Source: Citrobacter braakii
GTDB taxonomy: Bacteria > Pseudomonadota > Gammaproteobacteria > Enterobacterales > Enterobacteriaceae
Assembly: GCF_002075345.1 (NCBI RefSeq)
Contig: NZ_NAEW01000007.1
Span: 248,001 to 312,000, forward strand
Reading direction: 5' to 3'
DNA length: 64,000 bases
In this document: positions 29,236 through 42,082 of the stretch, one piece after another
Layout: every line of letters starts with the position of its first letter
Numbering within the stretch: position 1 is the first letter of the stretch
Notes under the pieces: model-generated
Told to the model about the DNA's origin: nothing
Seen by the model: the letters and a program-made list of their open reading frames with translations, nothing else
Database searches by the model: none
Program-made: the position numbers and the translations under genes

Positions 29236-30168
29236 TTAGCCAAACTCGCGCAGGCGGTGCGCCATTTTACGAAAGAAGGATTCCCGGCTTGCATCGCGAT
29301 CCTGCTTGCCGGTAATGACGACGGTAGCCGTAGTCCCCGCAGGCCACAGGGTTCCCTGCTGCTCATCAAGACGAATTCGCACCGGTACACGCTGCGCCAG
29401 GCGCACCCATTCGAGATTGGAATCAATGGTCGCCATACCCTTTGCGTCCCGCGTGCTGCTGGCATTCGTTACGCCAGCCGCCACGCTATCAACGGTGCCC
29501 TTCAGCACATGATTACTGCCCAGCGGGGTGATCTCTGCGCGATACCCAGGGCGGACGCCTTCCAGCTTGGTTTCTTCCATATAGGCCAGCACATAAAAAG
29601 AATGCTGTTTGACCAACGCCACCGCCGTAGAGCCGCGAGTAATAAATTCGCCGCTGTAGACGTTCAGGTTAGTCACCCAGCCATCTGCTGGCGCGCGAAT
29701 GACGGTACGTTCCAGATCTAATTTCGCCAAGTCGCGGGTCGCCTGCGCCTTCGCAAGCTGGTGTAATACGGTTTGCAGGACATTGTTTGACTGGTCGATC
29801 TCTTCACGAGACATAGCCTGCACGCCCAGCCGGTTACGACGGCTGGCCTCCTGGCGTTTTTCCTGGGATAACACCTGATAGTAGGCGACGTCTGCTTCCG
29901 CTTCTTCGAGCGCTTTTTTATAGCGCGGCTGATCGATGGTAAACAGGACCTGGTCTTTCTTCACCAGTTGATTATCATGAACGTTAACGTTAGTGATAAG
30001 CCCGGCGACATCCGGGGCTATTGCCACAACGTCGGCGCTGAAGCGCGCATCACGCGTCCACGGCGACTCGGTGTAGAACACCCATGCGCGGAAAATGGCG
30101 ATGAAGGCCAGAATGACCAGTACGAGAGTCGTGGCCGTACGGGAGAGTTTTCTTGTTAGTGTTTTCAC
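29236..30168 (-). CDS. aaeA: p-Hydroxybenzoic acid efflux pump subunit AaeA
   Basis: Periplasmic adaptor (membrane fusion protein) linking AaeB to the outer membrane. It has 310 residues: an N-terminal membrane anchor (about 12-32), a biotinyl-lipoyl-like half motif ([20 protein letters not shown]), a short alpha-helical hairpin (about 80-150) and a second lipoyl half ([19 protein letters not shown]). It lies between aaeX (7 bp) and aaeB (5 bp). Confidence 0.96.
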   Translation of the reverse strand: MKTLTRKLSRTATTLVLVILAFIAIFRAWVFYTESPWTRDARFSADVVAIAPDVAGLITNVNVHDNQLVKKDQVLFTIDQPRYKKALEEAEADVAYYQVLSQEKRQEASRRNRLGVQAMSREEIDQSNNVLQTVLHQLAKAQATRDLAKLDLERTVIRAPADGWVTNLNVYSGEFITRGSTAVALVKQHSFYVLAYMEETKLEGVRPGYRAEITPLGSNHVLKGTVDSVAAGVTNASSTRDAKGMATIDSNLEWVRLAQRVPVRIRLDEQQGTLWPAGTTATVVITGKQDRDASRESFFRKMAHRLREFG

Positions 30169-30175
30169 TTCAACC

Positions 30176-30379
30176 TCAAACGAACAGGCGCGTTATTAAA
30201 TAGAACAGGCAGCAATACAGCGCGGTGTTAAACAGAGCCGGGTGCCAGACAAAATCATAGATGCCAGTTGGAACCAGTACCCGGCGCACCAGCCAGAAAA
30301 TCGCCAGTGACAAAAGTAATTCGAAAAAAATCGGTGGGAAGGACAGACCAAACACCACGATAACGGGAAACAGACTCAT
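30176..30379 (-). CDS. aaeX: Small membrane protein AaeX
   Basis: A 67-residue protein (DUF1656) with two hydrophobic segments (about 5-32 and 44-65), the first gene of aaeXAB. Its function within the pump is not known. The conserved N-terminus [18 protein letters not shown] supports the start. Confidence 0.94.
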   Translation of the reverse strand: MSLFPVIVVFGLSFPPIFFELLLSLAIFWLVRRVLVPTGIYDFVWHPALFNTALYCCLFYLITRLFV

Positions 30380-30529
30380 GTTGACCTTGGTAGCTTAAGA
30401 GAGTGCAGGTGATAGATTTTCTAGCGTATGTCACCGCAGAGAAGGGCAAGGATGAGCCAGGCGAGAGCGACATAGCTGTTATTTGAATAATAATATATTA
30501 ACGTAACTGTTATGCTGTTATCTATATTA

Positions 30530-30545
30530 TGTGATCTAAATCACT
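30530..30545. promoter_or_regulatory. CRP-like site in the aaeX-aaeR region
   Basis: TGTGA-N6-TCACT, 9 of 10 half-site matches to the CRP consensus, centred 26 bp before the aaeR start. At that distance it could block aaeR or act on the divergent aaeXAB promoter. Confidence 0.55.
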
Positions 30546-30563
30546 TTTAAGTCAGAGTGAACA

Positions 30564-31493
30564 ATGGAACGATTAAAACGTATGTCGGTGTTTGCCAAAG
30601 TTGTCGAACTGGGCTCCTTCACCGCCGCCGCAAGACAGTTACAAATGAGCGTTTCATCGATAAGCCAGACGGTCTCTAAACTGGAAGATGAGCTACAGGT
30701 CAAGCTGCTAAACCGCAGCACACGCAGCATTGGGCTAACTGAAGCCGGTAAAATTTATTATCAGGGTTGCCGCCGGATGCTGCACGAAGCACAGGATGTT
30801 CACGAACAGCTTTATGCCTTTAACAACACGCCCATCGGCACCTTGCGCATTGGCTGTTCTTCAACCATGGCACAAAATGTCCTCGCTGGGTTGACCGCAA
30901 CGATGCTGAAAGAGTATCCAGGATTGACGGTAAATCTGGTAACAGGCATCCCGGCACCGGATTTAATCGCCGACGGTCTGGACGTGGTTATTCGCGTCGG
31001 CGCGTTGCAGGACTCCAGCCTGTTTTCACGTCGCCTGGGAACCATGCCGATGGTGGTCTGCGCCGCTAAAAGCTATCTCGCGCAGTTTGGCGTGCCGGAA
31101 AAACCCGCCGATCTCAGCAACCACTCGTGGCTGGAATACAGCGTGCGCCCGGATAATGAATTCGAACTTATCGCTCCGGAGGGGATCTCTACCCGCCTGA
31201 TCCCAGAAGGGCGCTTCGTGACTAACGATCCGATGACGCTGGTGCGCTGGCTGGCCGCAGGCGCGGGCATTGCCTATGTGCCGCTGATGTGGGTGATCAA
31301 TGAGATCAATCGTGGCGAAGTGGAGATCCTGCTGCCCCGCTACCAGTCGGATCCACGTCCGGTCTATGCGCTGTATACCGAAAAAGACAAACTACCGCTC
31401 AAGGTCCAGGTGGTGATTAACTATCTGACGGATTATTTTGTCGATGTGGCGCAGCTGTTTCAGGGGATGTACGGCCGGGGCAAAGAGAAATAA
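30564..31493 (+). CDS. aaeR: LysR-type activator AaeR
   Basis: Activates aaeXAB in response to aromatic carboxylic acids. It has 309 residues: an N-terminal helix-turn-helix (about 1-60; MERLKRMSVFAKVVELGSFT, then AARQLQMSVSSISQTVSKLE) and a C-terminal periplasmic-binding-like sensor domain (about 90-300). It is divergent from aaeXAB with a 184-bp shared promoter region, the usual LysR arrangement. Confidence 0.95.
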   Translation: MERLKRMSVFAKVVELGSFTAAARQLQMSVSSISQTVSKLEDELQVKLLNRSTRSIGLTEAGKIYYQGCRRMLHEAQDVHEQLYAFNNTPIGTLRIGCSSTMAQNVLAGLTATMLKEYPGLTVNLVTGIPAPDLIADGLDVVIRVGALQDSSLFSRRLGTMPMVVCAAKSYLAQFGVPEKPADLSNHSWLEYSVRPDNEFELIAPEGISTRLIPEGRFVTNDPMTLVRWLAAGAGIAYVPLMWVINEINRGEVEILLPRYQSDPRPVYALYTEKDKLPLKVQVVINYLTDYFVDVAQLFQGMYGRGKEK

Positions 31494-31523
31494 AAAAGCC
31501 CGGTAGCGCTTTGCTTACCGGGC
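31491..31523 (-). terminator. Terminator of tldD (minus strand)
   Basis: Stem GCCCGGTA (31498-31505) and TACCGGGC (31516-31523), followed on the minus strand by six T residues. It overlaps the aaeR stop region and also carries REP-like GCCTAC sequence. Confidence 0.75.
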
Positions 31524-31548
31524 CTACATTCAGTGCCAACGCACATTC

Positions 31549-31581
31549 CAGGCCGGATACGCTGAGCGCTATCCGGCGACC
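31549..31581. repeat. REP element between aaeR and tldD
   Basis: CAGGCCGGATACGCTGAGCG and CTATCCGGCG form a standard REP hairpin. Confidence 0.8.
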
Positions 31582-31587
31582 GGGTCG

Positions 31588-33045
<1,458 letters not shown>

Positions 33046-33056
33046 TCATTTAATTC

Positions 33057-33138
33057 TGCCGGATAGCGGAAAAAAACGCCTTATCCGGCCTACGTTGTTA
33101 GGCTGCTGTAGGCCGGATAAGCGCTGCGCCATCCGGCA
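33057..33138. repeat. BIME between tldD and yhdP
   Basis: Two REP units in opposite orientation (33057-33093 and 33108-33138), each with GCCGGAT and ATCCGGC cores. Confidence 0.85.
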
Positions 33139-33181
33139 ATACTATGTACTGAGATTGGGGCAATTACTCGCCCCCGTCAAA

Positions 33182-36100
33182 TCATTGCTGGCTTTCTTTG
33201 CGCGGCTGACGCAGAACTTCGTTAATTTGCGGCTTATCGACCGGACCAGTGATGCGATAGCGCAGAATCGAGACTTTGCTCCACAGCGGCCCCAGCACCT
33301 TACTGGCGGCAAACACCGCCGCACCAACAATCGGGTTGACGGCAAACGCGGCGGCAACGCCTACGGTGGCAGATATTTCTGGTGCAACAATGGCTTCCAT
33401 GTCCAGATCCCGGCGTACCAGGTTCACTGAACCTTTCATCGCAATGTCGGCTTCCAGACCGTCCACCAGCGTGTCGTCGGTATGCATCACACCATCTTTG
33501 ATCCACGCCGTGCTGCGAATCGAGTCGAAATAGAAGCCTTCGCTGAAGGTGTCGCTAAAATCAAAGCGCAGTTTACGCAGTAACGCATCGAAGCTTAGCA
33601 GACGTAACAGTTGCCCCGCATGTCCGGTACTGAGTTCGGTAAGTTCGCCTTTGCCCAGCCGGGTACGCAAAATACCATTCAGCGAGGCTACATCAGGATC
33701 CCACGGCGGATTACGCCAATGCAGATCATACTCCACGTTGAATGAAGAATTGCGAATCGGCGTTGATACGCCAAAGAAACCGGCTGCGGAGTCAATTTTA
33801 TTGCCGCTCAGTTTACCCTTCAGCGACGTTCGCTCCTTGCCCGGCGCATTCACCCACACGCCGTCGGTGGTCAGTCTGGCAAAACCTGTATCCAACAGAC
33901 CGTTACTCAAGGTCAGCGTGTCGCCTTTAATCGCTACATCGGCGTCAATGCGCCCGTATTTCTGTCCCCACATCCAGCACTCGGCACAGCGCAGCTGAAG
34001 GTCCGGCCAGCCACGGAAGCTGACGTTGTCGATGGCTGAGAACGGCGAGGCTGGCGTACTATTTTGTGACGGTTTTGCCGCGCTTGGGTTGTAATAAAGA
34101 TACTTAATATTGGCCAGCCACGGCGCATTATTGCGCATAGCCAGCGTGGCGTTAATTTCACGGCCCTGCGCCTGCACGGTGGAGCCATTGCTCGCAGGCT
34201 CAGAAACGATACTCAAATTATTCCACTGTTGACCGCCCAGGGATAACGATGGGGTACGCACCGTGATGCGCTGCGGGAAGTTAGCGTTGCTGCCCACGTT
34301 ATCCACAGCGCCTTTCTGGAATAACGCCAGCCATTGCGCGCCATCCATAGGGGGAAGATTAAGCTCTATGCCTTGCTGATCGGGTAACGCTGGCACGGTG
34401 CGGCTTTCCGACGCCCAGATTGCGCGGTCAAGCGTCAGTTTCTGATTCAGTAGCCAGCGGCTATTAAAATGATTCTTGCTGCCAGCGTTGCCGGTCAGAT
34501 CAAAGCTGCGCAGATTGCCGTTGGCCTTAACGTTCACCGGCAACGCCTCACCGGCCGCCTTATTCAGCGGAGAAGGTAAGTGACTACTTACATTCTTGAG
34601 GTCGCCCTTTAACTCAACGTTGTAGGTCGGCCCGGCATGATACGGAAGATCGATTCCTACCTTGCCATTCCACGCTATGCTACCGTTCAACGCGTCGTTG
34701 ACCTGCGCCGGTAAAATCCCCATGCGGCTTGGCTGCCAGTCACCTTGCAGATTCACGGCTACCTGATAGGCTTTCGCCCCTTCGGTCGTGGAAAAGTCGA
34801 CGTTCAGCGGCTGATTAAACCAGTTCGCGGTCATCGGCTCGCTCTTCAGATCACCGTTGATAAAGCTGAAATTACCATTCAAATTCTTCAGCGTGCTGTC
34901 GAGCGGTTTAATAAACAGGCTGTTATTACGCAGGTTGACGTCACCTTTGGCGGTAACCAGCGAGCCGTCTAGCGGAATATCAAGATGTAAGCGAGCATTC
35001 ACATCGCCGTCAATCTGCAACTGCTCAAGCGTAGCGCCGAGTGAATCCTTCAATGGCGTCTCATCAAAATAAGGTCCAACCGCCTTGCCCGGCCCGTTGA
35101 TGTCGGCATCAATCAGCAGTTTTTCTTTGGCATAGTCGGGGATGTTAGCCGTCAGATTACTGGCCTTCACACCGCCCAGATTAACGCTATCGGTCTTCAT
35201 CCACAGACCGTCGTTAATGAAGTTCAGTTCAATATTAAGGTCAGTCAGCGCGGGCCAGTCGGGCTGGAAAGCAAACTTCGCATTGCGAAGCGGCACCAGT
35301 ACCTGGAACTGCCCTTCATTGTGTAGATACGGGAACAAATGCGGGTCGCCGCCATACACCAACGTGGCGTTATCCGCTTCGCCGCCCTGAATAGCGCCGC
35401 TGAGGTAATCAACAAGCTCTTTGCCCATCAGGTTTTCCGGGAAGTAACGCCAGGCCTGAGAGCCATCGTCGGTGCTGATACCTGCCAGAATGCCCAACCA
35501 TGGCTCATCATTGGCGGGCTGCAGATAGCGAAAACCACCGCGTGCGTGTACCGCTTTCGCTTTAACATCAATATTGCGCCCATCTAACTGGAAACCTTTA
35601 TCATTCTTCAGCCAGCTTAGCGTCGCTACGCCATCCTCTATTTCCAGCGGTGCGCGAAAGACGGTTTCATACGGCATTTTAGCTTGCTTCATGGAAGCAG
35701 TGAGCGCCCCGTTTTCAACGCTGCCCGCGAGCGTACCGGAGAAATGTTCTGCCCCTGGCAGCAGCTTCCACTGTTTCCAGGCCAGATTGGTCCACGAGGA
35801 CTGGAAGCGAGTTTTTTCTGTTGCCTGTAACGGGATATCCAGCGCCAGCACATCTATTTTGCCGCTCGGCTGCGTGGCCCGCCAGATATCACCCAGCGCA
35901 GGCGATAACTTGGCCGCCATCGGACGCAGCCCTTCTAACCCGGCCAGCTCCAGATTGCTGGCGCGGATGCGTAGCTCGTCGCTGCGTTTGTTATTCTCGC
36001 CGCCGACTTCCTGTTCAGGGATCCAGGCCAGCGTTAACGCCCCGCTTGGCCAGGGTTTATCATCCATCGTGATACGGGTATCGGGAATGGAGAATTGCCA

Positions 36101-36982
36101 GCCCGACTGTTCGCGGCTGATGTGCGCCGTCAGGTTATCGACGGAGAGCGTGTGCGTACGACTCTCTCCCAGCCAACTGGCCCCACCTTTTTTCAACCAG
36201 ACATCGCCGCCGGAAACGACACCTTTTCTGATCGTCATCCATGCTTCCAGGCTAAAACGCGCGGTTTGCAACGCGACATTATCCTGCATCCATTTACCCA
36301 GCCACGGCTTGACGTCGATATCGTCGGCCTGCAGCCAGACCCGACCGTTATTCAACAGCCCGTTGTCATCACGCAGATCCATTCGAACCTGCATAACACC
36401 GTGCTGCCCGGTCAGACTGGAGAGACTGACCTGCCCTTCAGCGCGATGTCGGTTTTTACCGTTAAGCCAGGTAAGCTGCGGGATCGCCAGTTCTGCACGC
36501 TGGCCTGAGAGGGTTAAAAAGCTAATCTGGCTGTCGCGTAGATCGAAATGATCAAACTGACGCAGGAAGAGATCGCTCAGGTGGCCGGCTTCAATTCCAT
36601 CACCGCTTTCGCTGCGCTGGATGGGGGTATTGGTACGCAGCTGCAACTGCCAGAAGGTGAGATCGCGAAACTGCCAGCGCATGTGCAGCAAGCTTTGCCA
36701 GACATCCAGCGCTAATGTAACGCGCTTTACCGAAAATTCACCGCCATCTTTAAGCTGCGCATGGATATCGCGCGCTTCAAGAGTAGGCCCGAAATTTTGC
36801 CAGCTAGCGGAAAGTTGGCTGGCGGAGACGGGCAGACCGGTGGCGGATTCAATCTTGCCAAGGATGGCCGGACGCCAGCTATCAAGATGAGGCAGCGCAA
36901 GGCGCAGCCCACTGACCAGCAGCGCTGCGATGACAACGAATGCGGCTCCAGTGAGCAGTAATATCCCCGGCAATCGCCTCAC
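33182..36982 (-). CDS. yhdP: AsmA-like envelope protein YhdP
   Basis: Very large bridge-like protein; with TamB and YdbH it carries phospholipids from the inner to the outer membrane in E. coli. I chose the GTG at 36982 (RRLPGILLLTGAAF) because AGGAG lies six bases before it and it gives 1266 residues, the E. coli length; a longer frame from a TTG lacks a binding site. One N-terminal membrane helix (about 5-25) is followed by a long beta-rich periplasmic region (DUF3971 and AsmA-like C-terminus). It follows rng with a REP unit between them. Confidence 0.95.
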   Translation of the reverse strand: MRRLPGILLLTGAAFVVIAALLVSGLRLALPHLDSWRPAILGKIESATGLPVSASQLSASWQNFGPTLEARDIHAQLKDGGEFSVKRVTLALDVWQSLLHMRWQFRDLTFWQLQLRTNTPIQRSESGDGIEAGHLSDLFLRQFDHFDLRDSQISFLTLSGQRAELAIPQLTWLNGKNRHRAEGQVSLSSLTGQHGVMQVRMDLRDDNGLLNNGRVWLQADDIDVKPWLGKWMQDNVALQTARFSLEAWMTIRKGVVSGGDVWLKKGGASWLGESRTHTLSVDNLTAHISREQSGWQFSIPDTRITMDDKPWPSGALTLAWIPEQEVGGENNKRSDELRIRASNLELAGLEGLRPMAAKLSPALGDIWRATQPSGKIDVLALDIPLQATEKTRFQSSWTNLAWKQWKLLPGAEHFSGTLAGSVENGALTASMKQAKMPYETVFRAPLEIEDGVATLSWLKNDKGFQLDGRNIDVKAKAVHARGGFRYLQPANDEPWLGILAGISTDDGSQAWRYFPENLMGKELVDYLSGAIQGGEADNATLVYGGDPHLFPYLHNEGQFQVLVPLRNAKFAFQPDWPALTDLNIELNFINDGLWMKTDSVNLGGVKASNLTANIPDYAKEKLLIDADINGPGKAVGPYFDETPLKDSLGATLEQLQIDGDVNARLHLDIPLDGSLVTAKGDVNLRNNSLFIKPLDSTLKNLNGNFSFINGDLKSEPMTANWFNQPLNVDFSTTEGAKAYQVAVNLQGDWQPSRMGILPAQVNDALNGSIAWNGKVGIDLPYHAGPTYNVELKGDLKNVSSHLPSPLNKAAGEALPVNVKANGNLRSFDLTGNAGSKNHFNSRWLLNQKLTLDRAIWASESRTVPALPDQQGIELNLPPMDGAQWLALFQKGAVDNVGSNANFPQRITVRTPSLSLGGQQWNNLSIVSEPASNGSTVQAQGREINATLAMRNNAPWLANIKYLYYNPSAAKPSQNSTPASPFSAIDNVSFRGWPDLQLRCAECWMWGQKYGRIDADVAIKGDTLTLSNGLLDTGFARLTTDGVWVNAPGKERTSLKGKLSGNKIDSAAGFFGVSTPIRNSSFNVEYDLHWRNPPWDPDVASLNGILRTRLGKGELTELSTGHAGQLLRLLSFDALLRKLRFDFSDTFSEGFYFDSIRSTAWIKDGVMHTDDTLVDGLEADIAMKGSVNLVRRDLDMEAIVAPEISATVGVAAAFAVNPIVGAAVFAASKVLGPLWSKVSILRYRITGPVDKPQINEVLRQPRKESQQ

Positions 36983-37028
36983 GCGCCTCTCCTTGTCTAC
37001 CAAAAAATGTGACTCACAAAACCGTCTT

Positions 37029-37063
37029 GCCGGATGGCGGCGTGAACGCCTTCTCCGGCCTGC
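37029..37063. repeat. REP element between rng and yhdP
   Basis: TGCCGGATGGCGGCG and CGCCTTCTCCGGCCTGC form a single REP hairpin. Confidence 0.75.
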
Positions 37064-37096
37064 AAGGTATCGCCATTGGGCGTTTACCAGGCCAGA

Positions 37097-38566
37097 TTAC
37101 ATCATGACAACGTCGAACTGCTCCTGGTTATACAGCGGTTCGACTTGTACTTTAACCTGTTTGCCGACAAAGATTTCCACTTCCGCCAACGCATGTGACT
37201 CTTCACCCTTCAGGGTTTCAGCCACTGCCGGAGATGCATAAACCAGGAAACGATCGGAGTCATATGCATGGTGTACCCGCACGATTTCGCGCATGATTTC
37301 ATAGCATACAGTTTCCACGGTTTTCACCGTACCGCGCCCATGACAGGTCGGACACTCGTTGCACAACACATGCTCCACGCTTTCACGCGTGCGTTTGCGC
37401 GTCATCTCCACCAGGCCCAGCTGTGAAAAACCGTTGATGCTGGTTTTTACGCGATCCTTGCTCAGCGCCTGTTCCAGAGAGTGCAGCACCCGTCGACGGT
37501 GATCTTCATTATTCATGTCGATAAAATCGATAATGATAATGCCGCCGAGGTTACGCAGACGCAGCTGACGAGCAATGGCCTGCGTTGCTTCAATATTAGT
37601 ATTAAAGATAGTGTCGTCGAGATTACGATGCCCAACAAACGCTCCGGTATTGATATCGACGGTGGTCATTGCTTCAGTTTGATCGATGATCAGATAGCCG
37701 CCGGATTTCAGTTCAACCTTGCGTTCCAGCGCGCGCTGGATTTCATTCTCAACGTCAAAGAGATCAAAAATGGGCTGGCGCCCGCTGTAATGTTCCAGCT
37801 TGCTGGTCATCTCGGGGATATATTCCGCTGTGAACTCCAGCAACGCTTCATAAGTAAGACGAGAGTCAACGCGGATCCGGTCAAGCTGGGCATCAGCAAA
37901 ATCACGCAACACGCGCTGCGCCAGCGCCAGTTCGCCGTACATCTGGTAGCGCGTTTGCGGGCGCTTTTTACGCTCCATGACTTTAGTCCAGACGCGCTTC
38001 AGGTAGGCAGCATCTGAGGCTAGATCCTCCTCGCAGACGCCTTCCGCCGCTGTGCGAATGATGAATCCGCCCTGTTCATCGCAGTAATCCGCCACCACTT
38101 TTTTCAGGCGTTCGCGTTCGGTTTCGCTTTCGATACGTTGGGAAACGCCAACGTGCGAAGCACCTGGCATAAAGACGAGGTAACGGGAAGGAAGCGTGAT
38201 GTCCGTCGTCAGGCGTGCGCCCTTAGTACCCAACGGATCTTTTACCACCTGCACCATCAGATCCTGGCCCTGGCGCACCAGTTCAGAAATGTCGCGCACG
38301 GTGAACTGTTTTTGTTCTTCACCCGCCACGCATTCGGTGTGCGGCATGATGTCTGAAGCGTGAAGAAATGCGGCTTTATCCAGTCCAATATCTACAAAAG
38401 CCGCCTGCATACCCGGAAGTACACGACTTACACGACCTTTGTAGATATTGCCTACGATTCCGCGTCGCGCCTCACGTTCAATATGAATTTCCTGCAGAAT
38501 ACCGCCATCAATGTAAGCCACCCGAGTTTCCGATGGCGTTACGTTTACCAACAATTCAGCCGTCAT
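37097..38566 (-). CDS. rng: Ribonuclease G
   Basis: Endoribonuclease of the RNase E/G family that matures the 5' end of 16S rRNA and degrades some mRNAs. It has 489 residues. An S1 RNA-binding domain spans about 35-125 ([20 protein letters not shown]). Catalytic aspartates are in [11 protein letters not shown] and IIIDFIDM (near 304 and 347), and the zinc-link CPTC is near 405-410. The ATG at 38566 overlaps the yhdE 3' end by 11 bp; six upstream in-frame codons were excluded by the family N-terminus [11 protein letters not shown]. Confidence 0.97.
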   Translation of the reverse strand: MTAELLVNVTPSETRVAYIDGGILQEIHIEREARRGIVGNIYKGRVSRVLPGMQAAFVDIGLDKAAFLHASDIMPHTECVAGEEQKQFTVRDISELVRQGQDLMVQVVKDPLGTKGARLTTDITLPSRYLVFMPGASHVGVSQRIESETERERLKKVVADYCDEQGGFIIRTAAEGVCEEDLASDAAYLKRVWTKVMERKKRPQTRYQMYGELALAQRVLRDFADAQLDRIRVDSRLTYEALLEFTAEYIPEMTSKLEHYSGRQPIFDLFDVENEIQRALERKVELKSGGYLIIDQTEAMTTVDINTGAFVGHRNLDDTIFNTNIEATQAIARQLRLRNLGGIIIIDFIDMNNEDHRRRVLHSLEQALSKDRVKTSINGFSQLGLVEMTRKRTRESVEHVLCNECPTCHGRGTVKTVETVCYEIMREIVRVHHAYDSDRFLVYASPAVAETLKGEESHALAEVEIFVGKQVKVQVEPLYNQEQFDVVMM

Positions 38567-39149
38567 GTTTATCCCTTTTCTCACGCAGTGCGTTAAAATT
38601 GGTCAGCAACTCATACGTTTCTACCAGCGGTAAGCCGACTACGGCGTGATAGCTGCCATTGATCTTCCTGACAAAACAGCCACCCAACCCTTGAATACCG
38701 TATGCACCTGCTTTATCCATTGGTTCACCGCTGGCAATATAGCCCGCGATGTCCTCATCGGTTAGTGCTCTGAACGTCACTTCCGTCACCACCAGACAGT
38801 CCAGACTGTGCCGGCGGTCGGCCAATGCCACGGCGGTCATGACCTGATGCGTTTTGCCCGACAGTTTGCGCAGCATTACTGCGGCATGGGCGGCGTCGTG
38901 TGGTTTTTCCAGCACTTCGCCATTAAGGATAACAATGGTATCCGCACCCAATACCGGCAAATCGCGCTGCGCCAGCGCCACGCCAGCCTGCGCTTTTTCG
39001 CGTGCCAGACGCGAAACATACTGCTGCGCGCTCTCCTGCGGGTGTCGCTGTTCTTCAATCCCAGGCACCAGCCGTTCAAACCTAACACCAAGCTGAGCGA
39101 GCAGCTCCTGACGACGTGGAGAACCTGAAGCAAGATACAGAGTATTCAT
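38556..39149 (-). CDS. yhdE: dTTP/UTP pyrophosphatase YhdE (Maf family)
   Basis: Nucleotide pyrophosphatase of the Maf/HAM1 fold, preferring dTTP, UTP and modified forms in E. coli, possibly for pool cleaning or division control. It has 197 residues. The signature [12 protein letters not shown] is at residues 6-17, and the catalytic segment [18 protein letters not shown] is near 68-85. The ATG at 39149 gives the usual N-terminus. It lies between mreD and rng and overlaps rng by 11 bp. Confidence 0.96.
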   Translation of the reverse strand: MNTLYLASGSPRRQELLAQLGVRFERLVPGIEEQRHPQESAQQYVSRLAREKAQAGVALAQRDLPVLGADTIVILNGEVLEKPHDAAHAAVMLRKLSGKTHQVMTAVALADRRHSLDCLVVTEVTFRALTDEDIAGYIASGEPMDKAGAYGIQGLGGCFVRKINGSYHAVVGLPLVETYELLTNFNALREKRDKHDG

Positions 39150-39156
39150 ATCAACC

Positions 39157-39645
<489 letters not shown>

Positions 39646-40668
39646 TTACTGTCCTCCCGGCTTACGCGGAGCAGGTTGTGGCGGCGTGGTACCCGCAGGC
39701 GCTGGAGTCACGCCTGCTGCGGGAGCTGGCACTGGCGCAGGCGGCCCCATGGCATCTGGTGCAGGCAGAACTTGCGGCATCATTTGCATCAGACGTTCAT
39801 TGGCAACGCGGTGCACTTCTTCTGGCGTCATCGGATTTGCGCCGTTACGATCGGCGCCCCACAACAGCAGCAGATAACGCAGACGCTGCAGACCTGCGGT
39901 CGGGCGTGCCTGAATCACGGTATAAGCGCGCTGAGTGTCCAGCTTAACGGAAGAAACAACACCAACCGGATAGCCTTCAGGGAAACGTCCCCCCAGACCC
40001 GAGGTAACCAGCACATCGCCAACGCGAATGTCGGTGTTGGCCGGCAGGTGTTCGAGCTGAAGATCGTCGGTGCAGCCGTTACCGGCAGCGATCACGCGGA
40101 TATCGTTACGCAGTACCTGAATGGGCAGAGCATGCGTCGCATCGCAAATCAGCAGCACGCGGCTGGTCAGTTTAGCCACCGCTACGACCTGACCCACAAC
40201 GCCTTTGTCGCTAATAACCGGCTGACCTTCGTAGACACCGTTAACGCTCCCTTTGTCGATCACCACCTGATCGCTGTAAGGGTCATTAACCGTTGAGATG
40301 ACCTGCGTCACCATCTTTTGTTCGTCCTGACGCAGCGGCGATCCCAGCAGCTCACGCAAACGCGCGTTCTCCTGTTTATATTGCCCCAGCATCAGCAGCT
40401 CGCTGTTTTTCAGCAGCAGTTCCTGACGCAACGCCCGATTTTCAAGTTCGAGTTGGTCACGCGAAGCCAGCGTTTGCGAAACGCCGTCGAGTAATTCACG
40501 AGGACCATTTGAGATAAAGTAGAAAGGACTGACGGCGGTATCCATGTACGTTCGGATTTGACTAAACGTACCCAGGCGGCTGTCGGCAATAATAACGCCG
40601 AGCGCCACCAGCACCGCCAGAATAAGGCGAATCTGTAGCGACGGGCCACGGCTAAAAATTGGCTTCAT
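39646..40668 (-). CDS. mreC: Cell shape-determining protein MreC
   Basis: Bitopic membrane protein linking MreB to the periplasmic peptidoglycan machinery (PBP2, RodA). It has 340 residues: an N-terminal membrane helix (about 12-30), a coiled coil (about 65-110; LELENRALRQELLLKNSELL), a beta-rich core (about 115-275) and a low-complexity Pro/Ala tail (from about 305, VPAPAAGVTPAPAG). E. coli MreC is 367 residues; the difference is in this variable tail. Confidence 0.96.
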   Translation of the reverse strand: MKPIFSRGPSLQIRLILAVLVALGVIIADSRLGTFSQIRTYMDTAVSPFYFISNGPRELLDGVSQTLASRDQLELENRALRQELLLKNSELLMLGQYKQENARLRELLGSPLRQDEQKMVTQVISTVNDPYSDQVVIDKGSVNGVYEGQPVISDKGVVGQVVAVAKLTSRVLLICDATHALPIQVLRNDIRVIAAGNGCTDDLQLEHLPANTDIRVGDVLVTSGLGGRFPEGYPVGVVSSVKLDTQRAYTVIQARPTAGLQRLRYLLLLWGADRNGANPMTPEEVHRVANERLMQMMPQVLPAPDAMGPPAPVPAPAAGVTPAPAGTTPPQPAPRKPGGQ

Positions 40669-40732
40669 AGTCTATGCGTATTCTCGTATCAGAGCGGAAG
40701 GGCAACCCGCGGGCTACCCTACCTGCATCCGA

Positions 40733-42082
<1,350 letters not shown>

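Noticed and set aside
35574-36551. 325-codon plus-strand ORF inside yhdP
   Set aside because: It lies wholly antisense to the well-conserved yhdP, has no ribosome binding site and reads as Ser/Arg/Pro-rich low-meaning sequence; a shadow of high-GC coding.
36983-37003. Seven-codon upstream extension of yhdP from a TTG
   Set aside because: The extension would consist of the ribosome binding site itself (AAGGAGAGG); the GTG at 36982 gives the standard length.
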